Of a stretch of DNA of 64,000 nucleotides, positions 40,254-49,438 are shown in pieces. The stretch's first letter is position 1, and every line of letters starts with the position of its first letter. Source of the stretch: Cryobacterium zongtaii (lineage in GTDB: Bacteria; Actinomycetota; Actinomycetes; Actinomycetales; Microbacteriaceae); contig NZ_PPXD01000013.1 in the NCBI RefSeq assembly GCF_002909375.1, positions 1-64,000 on the forward strand. The letters are read 5' to 3'. Under the pieces are notes generated by a model, which was not told the DNA's origin, searched no databases, and saw only the letters and a list, made by a program, of their open reading frames with translations. Made by a program: the position numbers and the translations under genes.

Positions 40254-40425
40254 ATGAACGCGATGACTCAGATCACTTCGACGTTTCTCACCCCGCAGGA
40301 GCTTGCGGAGATACTCCGACTGCCTGAGCGAACGCTGGAAGACTGGCGCCTGACTCACGCCGGGCCGCCGTACCTTGAAGCTCGGTCGGCACGTGCGGTA
40401 CGCCATTCAGGACGTGCTCGCCTAG
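40254..40425 (+). pseudogene. Frameshifted excisionase/AlpA-like DNA-binding protein
   Basis: MTQITSTFLTPQELAEILRL then PERTLEDWRLTHAGPPYL is the start of a MerR-like (HTH_17) excisionase. After TACCTT an extra G shifts the frame. In the restored frame it continues KLGRHVRYAIQDVLA and then meets TAG where Trp is usual. Such proteins direct excision by tyrosine integrases; no integrase gene is present here. Confidence 0.65.
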
Positions 40426-40646
40426 TGCCCAGCTCGCCGGCGGGTATCTGTGGCCTAACTATGGCGATGCTCCTTGGCCCGGGGCCGCATACGAATGCGT
40501 CGGTGAGCTGCTTTGTCTGGGTGTTCCTGGGTGCCTCATAACCAGAATGAGTAATCACCGTTCACCCAGGGGGTCTGCGATGTAGAGGCATCTCGACCTC
40601 AGAAGCGCGCGGCATCACTGCGGTGAATCTGGCTAGCCTCAATGGA

Positions 40647-40892
40647 TCAGACGCGGCGTCGCGGGTCACCGGGACCACCCCTCGTGCCCTTGTGTGCCTC
40701 CTCGATAATCCGGACGTTATCCACAACGGCACTTTCGGTCATGAGCAGATTGAGCGAAGTGACGAACAGGCGGGCGATTTCTTCTCGGCTCACGTCAGGG
40801 CCGGGCACGTCGACACGGAACCCCTGGGCCTGAAGACCGCCCTCGTTCGAGAAGATGATCTCTGCGTCGAAAACGGCACGATATTCGGTCAT
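40647..40892 (-). CDS. Small protein resembling the N-terminal part of actinobacterial cyclases
   Basis: The 81-residue protein starts MTEYRAVFDAEIIFSNEGGL and has VPGPDVSREEIARLFVTSLN, LLMTESAVVDNVRIIEEAHK and GTRGGP. I recall this arrangement from the N-terminus of cyclase (kynurenine-formamidase-like) family proteins in actinobacteria, before their metal-binding domain. No such domain follows here, so it is either a stand-alone relative or the remnant of one. Confidence 0.5.
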   Translation of the reverse strand: MTEYRAVFDAEIIFSNEGGLQAQGFRVDVPGPDVSREEIARLFVTSLNLLMTESAVVDNVRIIEEAHKGTRGGPGDPRRRV

Positions 40893-41087
40893 CTGGCAAC
40901 ATTAACGAGATCCCGTCGACGAACACGCTGCACCGTGGTGCCAACTCGGCGATCACGCGACGCAACAGATCACCATCGCGCGCATGAAGCCATCATTTGA
41001 TCAGTCTTCGACTGGGTGGGCGAGACGCTTCGCAATACATGAGTCAAAGACGCTGACTACCCGTTCTGAGCTAGCGCCGGTAGCAAG

Positions 41088-41142
41088 GTCGATGCGCCAA
41101 ATAGCGATCACAGAACGCCGCCACACAGCGCCGAAAGTCACA
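41088..41142 (+). repeat. Recombinase 3'-end tail repeat, copy 2
   Basis: GTCGATGCGCCAAATAGCGA through ACGCCGCCAC to CAGCGCCGAAAGTCACA, closely matching 34449-34501. The rest of 40893-41362 shows no supported gene. Confidence 0.8.
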
Positions 41143-41362
41143 CCTTGCCGTCGGCGCCTCATGACCAATAACGAGTGCGGATTACCAACTAGGAGGTGAT
41201 GCGCCGCAGTCACGAGATTTGCCGCGCATCGCGATCCCTGATGAATCGGCGTAGCAGACGTCACGAAGGGTGCTGAAGTGTCTTGCCAGGTCCCCGTCGA
41301 GACGGGCTTTCGGCTCTCCTTAGGGAACGGTTCCCTCTCAGGGAGCAGTCGCTTGCGGCGGC

Positions 41363-42037
41363 TCAGTTCGCGACGGTCCGCGTGGCCTCGGCGCGCACAG
41401 CCACGGCATGCGCGAGGCGTTCGCGGATGCTGCTCTCGACGTGGTCGAATGCCAGCGCGCTCGCCCGGTCGCCATCGCGATCGCGGACGGCTTCGTAGAG
41501 TGCGACGTGCTCATCAGCGATGTGCTTCAGGTCATCATGCTGCACGAGGGACCAGCGAAGGCGGCTCCGGATGGTGCCCATCAGGTCACTCAGCAACTGG
41601 TTGTCAGCGAGTTGCACGGCGATCTCGTGGAAGTCGGCGGCCGCGCGTCGCGATACCAGAATGTTGTCTACGCGTGCGCTTTCCTGTTCGTTTTCCAGGG
41701 CAACCCGCAATAGTTCAAGCCCGTCGCGTCGGTGGCGTTCCGCGGCAAGGCGGAACGCCATCGGGTCGAGCACTTGCCTGACCTCGTCGAGGTCCGCGAG
41801 ATCAGCGGCGGTGAATTCGCGCACGATGGCCCAGGTACGCGGACGCAGTTCGACTAGGCCTTCGCCGTCGAGCATCTTTAGTGCGTCGCGCACCGGCACT
41901 CGGCTGACGCCGAACTCAGCGGCAAGATCCCGCTCGATGAGCTTGCTGCCCGGGTCGCGGACGCCATCGAGGATAGCGTCACGCAACCAGGTCGCGACTC
42001 GACTGGATTCCAGTTCGCGTTCGTCTACTCGGCTCAC
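41363..42037 (-). CDS. GntR family regulator with FCD domain
   Basis: A GTG at 42037 (SRVDERELESSRVATWLRDA) with GAGG upstream is preferred; an ATG at 42064 is in frame. The 224-residue protein has a GntR winged HTH (DPGSKLIERDLAAEFGVSRV, PVRDALKMLDGEGLVEL) and an all-helical FCD effector domain (LDEVRQVLDPMAFRLAAERH, ADNQLLSDLMGTIRSRLRWS, IADEHVALYEAVRDRDGDRA). It is convergent with nothing and lies directly downstream of the carbamate kinase gene on the same strand. It probably controls the ureide catabolic genes through the paired sites at 43071-43102. Confidence 0.88.
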   Translation of the reverse strand: MSRVDERELESSRVATWLRDAILDGVRDPGSKLIERDLAAEFGVSRVPVRDALKMLDGEGLVELRPRTWAIVREFTAADLADLDEVRQVLDPMAFRLAAERHRRDGLELLRVALENEQESARVDNILVSRRAAADFHEIAVQLADNQLLSDLMGTIRSRLRWSLVQHDDLKHIADEHVALYEAVRDRDGDRASALAFDHVESSIRERLAHAVAVRAEATRTVAN

Positions 42038-42072
42038 AAGGCCATCCTCGCATAATGGCCGCAAGCGACCGG

Positions 42073-43026
42073 TCAGGCCTTCTTCTTCTGCGGCTTCTCC
42101 ACCCAGCGGATGCCCTCATCGAACGTCGGTAGGATCTCGGTGCCGATCCTGCGGGCGAGCAAGTCGTCCAGGCGGTCGAGCGGACCGATCAGGGTGCGGC
42201 CGCCAGCACGAGCCACGCGAATCGCGGCATCGATCTTGGGCTGCATGGAGCCCTCGGCGAACGTCATCGCGGCGATAGCATCCACCGAGGCAGTGTGGAT
42301 GTCACGCTGCTCGGGAGTGCCCCAGTTCTCGCTTACGTAGTCGCCATCGGTGAGCATGATCAGAGTGTCAGCGCCGATGTCGGCAGCGAGGGCGGCGCTG
42401 GCGAGGTCCTTGTCGACCACTGCCTGGACGCCGACGTGGCGGCCCTTTGAGTCCGTGCGCACTGGCACGCCGCCACCGCCGACGCAGACCGCGAGAGTGC
42501 CGGCCTCGAGCAGGCGGCGAATCAGCGGTGCTTGCACGATAGCGACCGGGTTGGGCGATGGCACGACGCGGCGGTACGCGTTGCCGTCCTTCGCGATGGT
42601 CCAGCGGTACTCAGCAGCGGCCTCAGCGGCGTCGTGCGAGGAGTACTGAGGTCCGATGAGCTTGGTCGGACGGTCGAAGGCCGGGTCGGCTTCATCGACG
42701 GTGGTGGTGGTGATGATGGCGGCCACCTCACGCTCGCCGTTGAGGGCGTTCGAGAGCTCCTGCTGCACGACGTAGCCGATCATGCCCTGCGTCTCCGCGC
42801 CAAGGATATCGAGCGGATAGGCCGCGACATCCTGGTACGCGAGGTTCTGCAGCGCGAGCAGACCGACCTGCGGCCCGTTCCCGTGCGTGATCACCATCTC
42901 GTTTTCACGCGCGAGGGAAGCCAGCGCGATACAGGCTGAGCGCACGTTCGCCCTCAGGAACTCGGCGGTCATCGGTTCGCCACGACGTGCGAGGGCGTTG
43001 CCTCCCAGTGCCACTACAACGCGCAT
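42073..43026 (-). CDS. arcC: Carbamate kinase
   Basis: The 317-residue protein starts MRVVVALGGNALARRGEPMT, with the GGNAL nucleotide-binding start. It continues with NEMVITHGNGPQVGLLALQN, GGGGVPVRTDSKGRHVGVQA and VDKDLASAALAADIGADTLI, all characteristic of carbamate kinases. It converts carbamoyl phosphate and ADP to ATP, ammonia and bicarbonate. In ureide catabolism it uses the carbamoyl phosphate released by oxamate carbamoyltransferase, encoded on the opposite strand from 43174. It shares its upstream region with that operon. Confidence 0.93.
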   Translation of the reverse strand: MRVVVALGGNALARRGEPMTAEFLRANVRSACIALASLARENEMVITHGNGPQVGLLALQNLAYQDVAAYPLDILGAETQGMIGYVVQQELSNALNGEREVAAIITTTTVDEADPAFDRPTKLIGPQYSSHDAAEAAAEYRWTIAKDGNAYRRVVPSPNPVAIVQAPLIRRLLEAGTLAVCVGGGGVPVRTDSKGRHVGVQAVVDKDLASAALAADIGADTLIMLTDGDYVSENWGTPEQRDIHTASVDAIAAMTFAEGSMQPKIDAAIRVARAGGRTLIGPLDRLDDLLARRIGTEILPTFDEGIRWVEKPQKKKA

Positions 43027-43070
43027 GTTTTCTCCCTTGTGAAAAGTTTTCTGGTAGGCCAGATCAACAA

Positions 43071-43102
43071 ATGGTATTCCATTACTCTAAATGGTATACC
43101 TA
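43071..43102. promoter_or_regulatory. Paired GntR/FCD-type operator
   Basis: ATGGTATTCCAT (43071-43082) and ATGGTATACCTA (43091-43102) repeat at a 20-base step, each near-palindromic around GGTATACC. They lie between carbamate kinase and allH. FCD regulators often bind TGGTATACCA-like sites. Confidence 0.7.
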
Positions 43103-43173
43103 AGAACAAGACAATTCACAGCATCTGCCGCACGGGCACCACCTGGGCACGCGGATGCAACAGAGAGACGACG

Positions 43174-44184
43174 ATGACACCTGTCGCACCCATCGCCACG
43201 CTGCGCGCGGCCACCTGGGAGGACGCACTTGAGGAGACCCTCTCCAGCGCCACCCATGACGGGTTCGGTGGCGATCTCATCGTGCACTCCGTGCACGACC
43301 ACGTCGTTAACGTCCAGTGTTTCGGTGGGCTCATCGCCCTGGCCCACGACCGGCTGGATGACGCCCCCTGGACCATTCGCATCCCCGCCTCCGGCTGGCC
43401 GACCTTGCGCGCGCAGGCCGGCGACCGCGTCGAGGTCGAAGGCGTGCCGGGCGACGGCCACGCGCTCGTCGTGCACTCCGTTGCCGGATCCGTGCGCATC
43501 ATGCTGAACGCGGCGGACCGCTGGACTCCCGTCGTAGATGCGCGCACGCCATCCACCACCGCACTCCGCGCCGCACGCACCGCGCTGGATGCGTTCACCT
43601 CCCCCGCTGCGATCACTCCGTTCGGTGCCGCCAGCGCACAAGCTCTCGACGCAGGAGTCGAGCGGCTGCGCGCCGCCGCGATGGCGCTGCTGCACGGTGC
43701 GGCTACAGCTGAGTCGGTCACAGCGTTGATCGCCGAACCGATCGCACAGCCCGTCACCGAGGCGGCCCGCCGTTTGCTCGGCCTCGGCGAGGGTCTCACT
43801 CCCTCCGGAGACGACATCCTCACCGGGCTCGCGTTCCTCGCCGCACACCCCGGGTTCGGTCTCACCGCGATTCTCGAACCGGTGACCGCGGCCGTGCACG
43901 ACGGAGATGACAGCACAACGCTGCTGAGCCTCGTGACCCTCCGTGCCGCCCTTACCGGGCGCGCACGCCGTCGCCTGCACGATCTCGTCACCGCCCTCAT
44001 CGTCGGCGACAACCCGCGGATCGTCACGATGGCCACTGAGACTGCCGCGATCGGTCACACCTCTGGGTGCGACATCCTCACCGGCATCCGGCTGGCACTC
44101 GACCTCGCCGAGACCGCGCGCACCCGCGCACCCATACCCACCGCGACACCCCAGATCGCACCACCCCAAGGAGAATTTTCATGA
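43174..44184 (+). CDS. allH: DUF2877 protein, AllH-like subunit of oxamate carbamoyltransferase
   Basis: The ATG at 43174 (MTPVAPIATLRAATWEDALE) is preceded by GAGAGACGACG. The 336-residue protein has HSVHDHVVNVQCFGGLIALA, the conserved LLGLGEGLTPSGDDILTGLA block and GHTSGCDILTGIRLALDLAE. This is the DUF2877 pattern. In Escherichia coli the corresponding protein forms oxamate carbamoyltransferase with FdrA (AllF) and DUF1116 (AllG), whose homologues follow here. The gene overlaps the ankyrin gene by four bases. Confidence 0.85.
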   Translation: MTPVAPIATLRAATWEDALEETLSSATHDGFGGDLIVHSVHDHVVNVQCFGGLIALAHDRLDDAPWTIRIPASGWPTLRAQAGDRVEVEGVPGDGHALVVHSVAGSVRIMLNAADRWTPVVDARTPSTTALRAARTALDAFTSPAAITPFGAASAQALDAGVERLRAAAMALLHGAATAESVTALIAEPIAQPVTEAARRLLGLGEGLTPSGDDILTGLAFLAAHPGFGLTAILEPVTAAVHDGDDSTTLLSLVTLRAALTGRARRRLHDLVTALIVGDNPRIVTMATETAAIGHTSGCDILTGIRLALDLAETARTRAPIPTATPQIAPPQGEFS

Positions 44185-44789
44185 GCACTGCTCCCAGCCC
44201 CGACGAGCGCTACCTCGACAGCGCCGCATCCGGCGACCTCGAAGGTGTCAAGGCCGCTCTGGCCGACGGCGCCGACATTAATGCCGTCGACCGCGAGGAG
44301 GCTACCGCGATCCTTCGCGCGGCTCGCGGCCGGCACCTCGACGTCGTGCGCTGGCTGATCGCTGAGGGTCTCGACATCGACGCCCAGGACCAGACCTGCT
44401 TCAACGCCTTTCTGCACGGATGCATTTTCAACGATCTCGAGATCGTGAAGATCATGGTCGAGGCGGGCACCGACCTCAAACGCCTCACCCGCATGGGCGG
44501 AAACGGCCTCACCCCGGCGGCCGAAAAGGGCCACCTCGAGATTGTGCGCTACCTGCTAGAGAACACGCGCATCAACGTCAACCTCACCAACAACCTCGGC
44601 TGGACCGCGCTTGTCGAGACGATCATCCTCGGCGACGGCGGCCCGGTGCGTCAGCAGACCGTCGAGCTTCTGCTCGCCCATGGTGCGAAGCCCGGCATGA
44701 CCGACGAGTGGGGCGTCTCCCCGGTGGAGCTCGCGCGCAAGCGCGGCTTCGACGAGATCGTCGCCATCCTCGAACGCCACCAGGCCTAA
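44181..44789 (+). CDS. Ankyrin repeat protein within the allH-fdrA operon
   Basis: The ATG at 44181 follows AAGGAGAATTTTC. The 202-residue protein has about five ankyrin repeats: YLDSAASGDLEGVKAALADG, DREEATAILRAARGRHLDVV, FLHGCIFNDLEIVKIMVEAG, GLTPAAEKGHLEIVRYLLEN and GVSPVELARKRGFDEIVAIL. It has no signal peptide. Ankyrin proteins bind other proteins; its coupling to allH and 25-base distance from fdrA suggest it assembles or regulates the oxamate carbamoyltransferase complex. That role is inferred. Confidence 0.88.
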   Translation: MSTAPSPDERYLDSAASGDLEGVKAALADGADINAVDREEATAILRAARGRHLDVVRWLIAEGLDIDAQDQTCFNAFLHGCIFNDLEIVKIMVEAGTDLKRLTRMGGNGLTPAAEKGHLEIVRYLLENTRINVNLTNNLGWTALVETIILGDGGPVRQQTVELLLAHGAKPGMTDEWGVSPVELARKRGFDEIVAILERHQA

Positions 44790-44814
44790 AAATTCTCTCC
44801 CCGAAAGGACAACA

Positions 44815-46362
44815 ATGACCAGGCACATCGAAATCAGAAAGAACTCCTACCTCGATTCCGTCTCGCTCATGTCAATGAGCACGAAGGCGAACGCCGTCGA
44901 CGGTGTCACCCTGGCTCTGCTGGGCATGGCGACGCCGATGAACAAGGAGGTGCTCCTCAACGTCGGCGTCTCCGACCCCGCGGTCGACGCGGCGAAGCCC
45001 AGTGATCTGATGGTCGTCATCGACGCAACGGATGACACGATCGGCGCGGCCATCGAGGCCGTCAACGACATCCTCGCCCGTAAGAACAAGGGATCGGGCG
45101 ACGCGGCCGAGGTGCGCTATCGCACCCTCGACGGCGCGTTCAGCGAGGTCGCCGACACGAACCTCGTGATCATCTCGGTCAACGGTGCCTTCGCCGCACG
45201 CGAAGCGCGCAAGGCGCTGAACGCCGGCAAGCACGTCATGATCTTCTCCGACAACGTGTCGGTCGAGGATGAGCTTGCACTGAAGACACTCGCCCACGAG
45301 AAAGGTCTGCTCGTGATGGGCCCGGACTGCGGAACGGCCATCATCAACGGAGTCGGCCTCGCCTTTGCTAACGCCGTGCGCCGCGGAAACATCGGCATCG
45401 TCGGCGCCTCGGGCACCGGTAGCCAGGAGCTCTCCGTGCGTATCCACGACTTCGGTGGCGGTGTGTCCCAGTTGCTCGGCACCGGTGGTCGCGACCTGTC
45501 CGCCGAAATCGGTGGCATCTCGATGATTGACAGCATCCGCGCCCTGGACGCCGACCCCGAGACCGCGGTCATCGTCATCGTCTCGAAGCCACCCGCAGAG
45601 GAGGTCGCCGACAAGGTGCTCGCCGTCGCCGGTGCCGCCTCGAAGCCGGTCATCGTGAACTTCCTCGGCTCACAGCGCACTGAGAGCGGATACGCCAACG
45701 TGACGATGACCTCTGGCACCAAGCCGGCCGCCGTCGCCGCGGTACTCGCTGCCGGCATCGACAAGTCGACCCTCGACCTGCACGCCCTGAACATCCCGCT
45801 GATCGAAGAGGTGCGGGCCAAGCTCGTGCCCGAGCAGAAGTACATCCGCGGCCTGTTCTGCGGTGGAACGCTCTGCGACGAGTCGATGTTCGCCGCGCTC
45901 GACAAATACGACAACGTCTACTCCAACATCCAGAAGGACCCGCAGTACAAAATCGGTGCCACCGATCCGTCGCGCGAACACACGTTCCTCGATATGGGTG
46001 ACGACGACTTCACCAACGGTCGTCCGCACCCGATGATCGACCCGACGATGCGTCTCCAGCGCCTCGCCCAGGAGGCGAACGACCCCGAGGTCGGCGTCAT
46101 CGCCATGGACTTCATCGTGGGCTTCGGCTCGCATGACGACCCGGTCGGTGTGACCATCCCGGCCATCACCGAAGCAAAGGCCAAGGCCGCCGCGCGCGGC
46201 CAGCACCTGGAGATCCTCGGCTACGTCCTCGGCACCGATCTGGACACCCCGGCCGTCGCCGACCAGATCGCGATGCTGGAAGCCGCCGGTGTGACCATCT
46301 CCTCCTCCTCCACCAACCTCGGGCTCCTCGCCCGTGAATTCGTCGCGAAGGGTGACAACTGA
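44815..46362 (+). CDS. fdrA: FdrA-family protein, AllF-like subunit of oxamate carbamoyltransferase
   Basis: The 515-residue protein has the layout of acyl-CoA synthetase (succinyl-CoA synthetase alpha-like) proteins: KNSYLDSVSLMSMSTKANAV at the start, LLVMGPDCGTAIINGVGLAF, GIVGASGTGSQELSVRIHDF (the nucleotide-binding turn), YIRGLFCGGTLCDESMFAAL and EHTFLDMGDDDFTNGRPHPM. The start is preceded by GAAAGGACAACA. It ends overlapping allG by one base. Together with AllG and AllH it should split oxalurate to oxamate and carbamoyl phosphate. Confidence 0.9.
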   Translation: MTRHIEIRKNSYLDSVSLMSMSTKANAVDGVTLALLGMATPMNKEVLLNVGVSDPAVDAAKPSDLMVVIDATDDTIGAAIEAVNDILARKNKGSGDAAEVRYRTLDGAFSEVADTNLVIISVNGAFAAREARKALNAGKHVMIFSDNVSVEDELALKTLAHEKGLLVMGPDCGTAIINGVGLAFANAVRRGNIGIVGASGTGSQELSVRIHDFGGGVSQLLGTGGRDLSAEIGGISMIDSIRALDADPETAVIVIVSKPPAEEVADKVLAVAGAASKPVIVNFLGSQRTESGYANVTMTSGTKPAAVAAVLAAGIDKSTLDLHALNIPLIEEVRAKLVPEQKYIRGLFCGGTLCDESMFAALDKYDNVYSNIQKDPQYKIGATDPSREHTFLDMGDDDFTNGRPHPMIDPTMRLQRLAQEANDPEVGVIAMDFIVGFGSHDDPVGVTIPAITEAKAKAAARGQHLEILGYVLGTDLDTPAVADQIAMLEAAGVTISSSSTNLGLLAREFVAKGDN

Positions 46363-47786
46363 TGAGCATCAACGATCTGTTCCACAACGGCCTGAAGCCG
46401 GTGAACCTCGGACTCGACATGTTCGCCGACGACCTCAAAGCACAGGGCGTAGACCCCGTGCTGATGGAGTGGACCCCGCCGGGTGGCGGAGACCCCGAGG
46501 TCATTGCGGCGCTCAGTCGCCTCGAAGACCCGGCCAACGCCTCGAAGATCGATGCGGCCAACCAGGTCGCGCTCGATCGAATCCTCTCTGCCCAGCCGTT
46601 CCTCGAGGGCTTCGGTCAGGCGATTGACACCGTGCCCGGGATGACGGCGAAAACGATCCTGCACGCCGGCCCGCCCATCGAGTTCCCCCGCATGTCGGGT
46701 CCGATGAAGGGCGCCGTGACCGGTGCGCTCGTCTTCGAGGGTCTCGCAAAGAATGTCGACGAGGCGTTCGAGCTCGCAGCATCCGGTGAGATCACCTTCT
46801 CGCCCTGCCACGAACACCAGTCCGTCGGTTCGATGGCCGGTGTCACGAGCGCGAGCATGTGGGTACACCAGGTCACCAACCGTACCCACGGCAACACCGC
46901 GTACACGAACCTGTCCGAGCAGCTCTCAAAGATTTTGCGCTTCGGGGCTAACGACCAGTCGGTCATCGACCGCCTGAACTGGATGCGCGACGTCCTCGGC
47001 CCGGTGCTCGCTGGCGCCATGGCGCTGAACACGGACGGCATCGACCTGCGGCTCATGCTCTCACAGGCGCTGCACATGGGTGATGAGGCGCACAACCGCA
47101 ACGTCGCTGGGACCACCCTGCTCATCCAAGCGCTCGCGCCCTACATCCTGGAGTCGGACTTCACCACCAAGGATAAGCGCGAAGTGTTCGACTTCGTCGC
47201 CTCCTCCGACTACTTCTCCGGCCCGACCTGGATGGTCGCGGCGAAGGCCTCGATGGATGCCGCGAACGGGGTCGAGAACTCCACCGTGGTCACGACAATG
47301 GCCCGTAACGGTGTCGACTTCGGCATCCGCGTGTCCGGCACCGGCAACCAGTGGTTCACCGGCCCAGCCCAGCAGGTTGTCGGGCCCATGTTCGCCGGCT
47401 ACACGGAGGCCGACTCCGGCCTCGACATGGGCGACTCGGCCATCACCGAGACGTTCGGCATCGGCGGCTTCGCGATGGCGGCGGCCCCCGCAATCGTCGC
47501 CCTCGTCGGCGGCACCGTGGCTGACGCGATGAACTACTCGCGCACCATGAACGCGATCACGACGGGCAACAACCCGAATATCACGATCCCCGCGCTCGAC
47601 TTCATGGGCGTGCCCAGCGGCATCGATGTGCGAAAGGTGATGGAGACAGGCATCCTGCCGATCATCAACACGGCGATCGCACACAAGGATCCTGGCATCG
47701 GGATGATTGGTGCCGGCATCACGCATCCGCCGGTCGAGGCATTCCAGCAGGCGCTGCGCGCCCTCGCGGACGGCATCGCAATCTAA
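46362..47786 (+). CDS. allG: DUF1116 protein, AllG-like subunit of oxamate carbamoyltransferase
   Basis: The 474-residue protein starts MSINDLFHNGLKPVNLGLDM and has VDPVLMEWTPPGGGDPEVIA, ITFSPCHEHQSVGSMAGVTS, NGVDFGIRVSGTGNQWFTGP and a C-terminal GILPIINTAIAHKDPGIGMI. These are DUF1116 (YlbE) signatures. A 50-residue block of the C-terminus is repeated in the fragment at 50313-50480. It is the third subunit gene of the operon and is followed by a hairpin before the permease. Confidence 0.9.
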   Translation: MSINDLFHNGLKPVNLGLDMFADDLKAQGVDPVLMEWTPPGGGDPEVIAALSRLEDPANASKIDAANQVALDRILSAQPFLEGFGQAIDTVPGMTAKTILHAGPPIEFPRMSGPMKGAVTGALVFEGLAKNVDEAFELAASGEITFSPCHEHQSVGSMAGVTSASMWVHQVTNRTHGNTAYTNLSEQLSKILRFGANDQSVIDRLNWMRDVLGPVLAGAMALNTDGIDLRLMLSQALHMGDEAHNRNVAGTTLLIQALAPYILESDFTTKDKREVFDFVASSDYFSGPTWMVAAKASMDAANGVENSTVVTTMARNGVDFGIRVSGTGNQWFTGPAQQVVGPMFAGYTEADSGLDMGDSAITETFGIGGFAMAAAPAIVALVGGTVADAMNYSRTMNAITTGNNPNITIPALDFMGVPSGIDVRKVMETGILPIINTAIAHKDPGIGMIGAGITHPPVEAFQQALRALADGIAI

Positions 47787-47830
47787 CCACCGTGGCGCCG
47801 GCAGAGCCGGCCACGAGCTGAATCATTTAC

Positions 47831-47870
47831 CGTCGCGCCCGGGAAGACGCACCGCTTTCCGGGCGCGACG
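47831..47870 (+). terminator. Hairpin between allG and the permease gene
   Basis: A 12-base perfect stem, CGTCGCGCCCGG and CCGGGCGCGACG, about 45 bases after allG. A second small hairpin (GTGGCGCCGGC...) lies at 47792-47814. It may be an attenuator or terminator; there is no T-run. Confidence 0.5.
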
Positions 47871-47910
47871 AACACCACCCCACTGTCGGTGCTCAGAGAA
47901 AGCGCACACC

Positions 47911-49404
47911 ATGTCCGAGACCATTGTTCGAGATCTAATCGATCCCGGCGAAGCTGCGATCAACCGTTACCGCGCCAGCGGCTACGTTGAGGACGTCCTC
48001 CCGATTCGACCGAAGGATCGCTCCTGGAAGACCCCACAGTTCATCACTGTGTGGATGGGTCCGATTCACAACATCCTGTCGTATTTCACGGTGATGACCT
48101 TTTTCGCGCTGGGTCTGAACGCCTGGCAGGTGGTCGGTGCGATCATGACCGCCGCCGTGATCGTGTCGATCGGCTATGTGCTCAACGGCCAGGCAGCCGC
48201 GAAGTATGGCGTGCCGTTCGCTATGCAGCTGCGTGAGGCCTTCGGACACAAGGGCGCTCTGGTGCCGACGTGGATCCGCGGCATCATTGCCGGGTTCGTT
48301 TTCTTCGGCATCACCACCGTTTCCTCGGCTCAAGCCTTCAATGTCGTCTTCGAGACGATCTTCCCCGGCTTCATGAATATCGGAGACGGCGCCGACATTC
48401 TGGGCCTTCCGATCCCGACCGCCATCTCGTACGTGGTCACCTGGGTACTCACCGTCGGCCTATTCCTGGGCGGGCAGGTCTTCCTCGGCAAGTTCAGCAC
48501 CTGGGCGAACCCCGGTGTATACATCCTCATCGTGATCGCCGTCATCATTGCCGCGTCCAACGCGGGCGGCTTCGGCGAGGTCATGTCGATTCGCCCGGTT
48601 GACAGCCTGGTGACCCCGCTCGTGTTCATCACCTGCGTGTCCATGCTGGTGTCGAACTGGGCTGGGCCGATCGTGAACACCGGCGACTACACACGCAATG
48701 CCACGGCGATGAAGCACCCGGCGATCGGCTTCCCGGTCGGTGTGATCGGGTCGTACATCCTGTTCGCTCTGGTCACCGTCTCGTTCGTGGCTTCGCTGCA
48801 GGTGGCTACCGGCGGGGACTTCGACATCAACCGACCGGGAGTCTTCGTCGAGGCGATCGACTCGATCGGTAATCCGTTCGTCATCGTGCTGCTCATCATC
48901 GCTATGAACATCGGCGCAGTCGTATTCGGGGTGTTCGGTAACATGCTGCCGGCGGGCCTGCAGCTGGCAGCCCAGCTGCCGAAGCTGTTCACGGTCAAGA
49001 GCGGGGCGATCCTCGCGGCTCTTATCGGCACGGTCATTCTGCCCTGGCAGTTCGTCGAGAACACCGACATGCTGTTCCTGTTCTACTCGTTCATCGGCTC
49101 GATGTTCGGTCCGATTCTGGGCATCATGCTCGCGTCGTACTTTGTGGAGCGCGGTCGCACACAGGATCTGAACGGCATCTATGCCGACTACCGCGGTGGC
49201 GAGAAAGGCTCCCTTCCGGCCTACAACTGGCCGGCGATGACTGTGCTGATCCTGAGCTTCGTGGTCACGATGGCCGGCCGAATCCCGGGTCTCTCGTCGA
49301 TCGAATTCTTCGCACAGGTCAACAACCTGGCCTTCTTCTCGGGGCTGATCATCGGTTTCGTCGGCTACACGATCACCATTTTCGTCAACCGCCGTCGCGT
49401 CTGA
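47911..49404 (+). CDS. NCS1 family purine/cytosine/allantoin-type permease
   Basis: The ATG at 47911 (MSETIVRDLIDPGEAAINRY) starts a 497-residue protein with about twelve membrane segments. The first follows WKTPQFITVWMGPIHNILSY. Characteristic parts are AAAKYGVPFAMQLREAFGHK, GIIAGFVFFGITTVSSAQAF and MLVSNWAGPIVNTGDYTRNA. NCS1 carriers take up nucleobases, hydantoins and allantoin with a proton or sodium. Placement after allG suggests import of a purine-derived ureide or a nucleobase. The deaminase gene follows within 35 bases. Confidence 0.88.
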   Translation: MSETIVRDLIDPGEAAINRYRASGYVEDVLPIRPKDRSWKTPQFITVWMGPIHNILSYFTVMTFFALGLNAWQVVGAIMTAAVIVSIGYVLNGQAAAKYGVPFAMQLREAFGHKGALVPTWIRGIIAGFVFFGITTVSSAQAFNVVFETIFPGFMNIGDGADILGLPIPTAISYVVTWVLTVGLFLGGQVFLGKFSTWANPGVYILIVIAVIIAASNAGGFGEVMSIRPVDSLVTPLVFITCVSMLVSNWAGPIVNTGDYTRNATAMKHPAIGFPVGVIGSYILFALVTVSFVASLQVATGGDFDINRPGVFVEAIDSIGNPFVIVLLIIAMNIGAVVFGVFGNMLPAGLQLAAQLPKLFTVKSGAILAALIGTVILPWQFVENTDMLFLFYSFIGSMFGPILGIMLASYFVERGRTQDLNGIYADYRGGEKGSLPAYNWPAMTVLILSFVVTMAGRIPGLSSIEFFAQVNNLAFFSGLIIGFVGYTITIFVNRRRV

Positions 49405-49438
49405 CGGCATCCACAATCGCAGTGAAATGGAGAACACC

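Noticed and set aside
47787-47910. A purine riboswitch before the NCS1 permease
   Set aside because: The region contains only two simple GC-rich hairpins and none of the conserved riboswitch junction bases.
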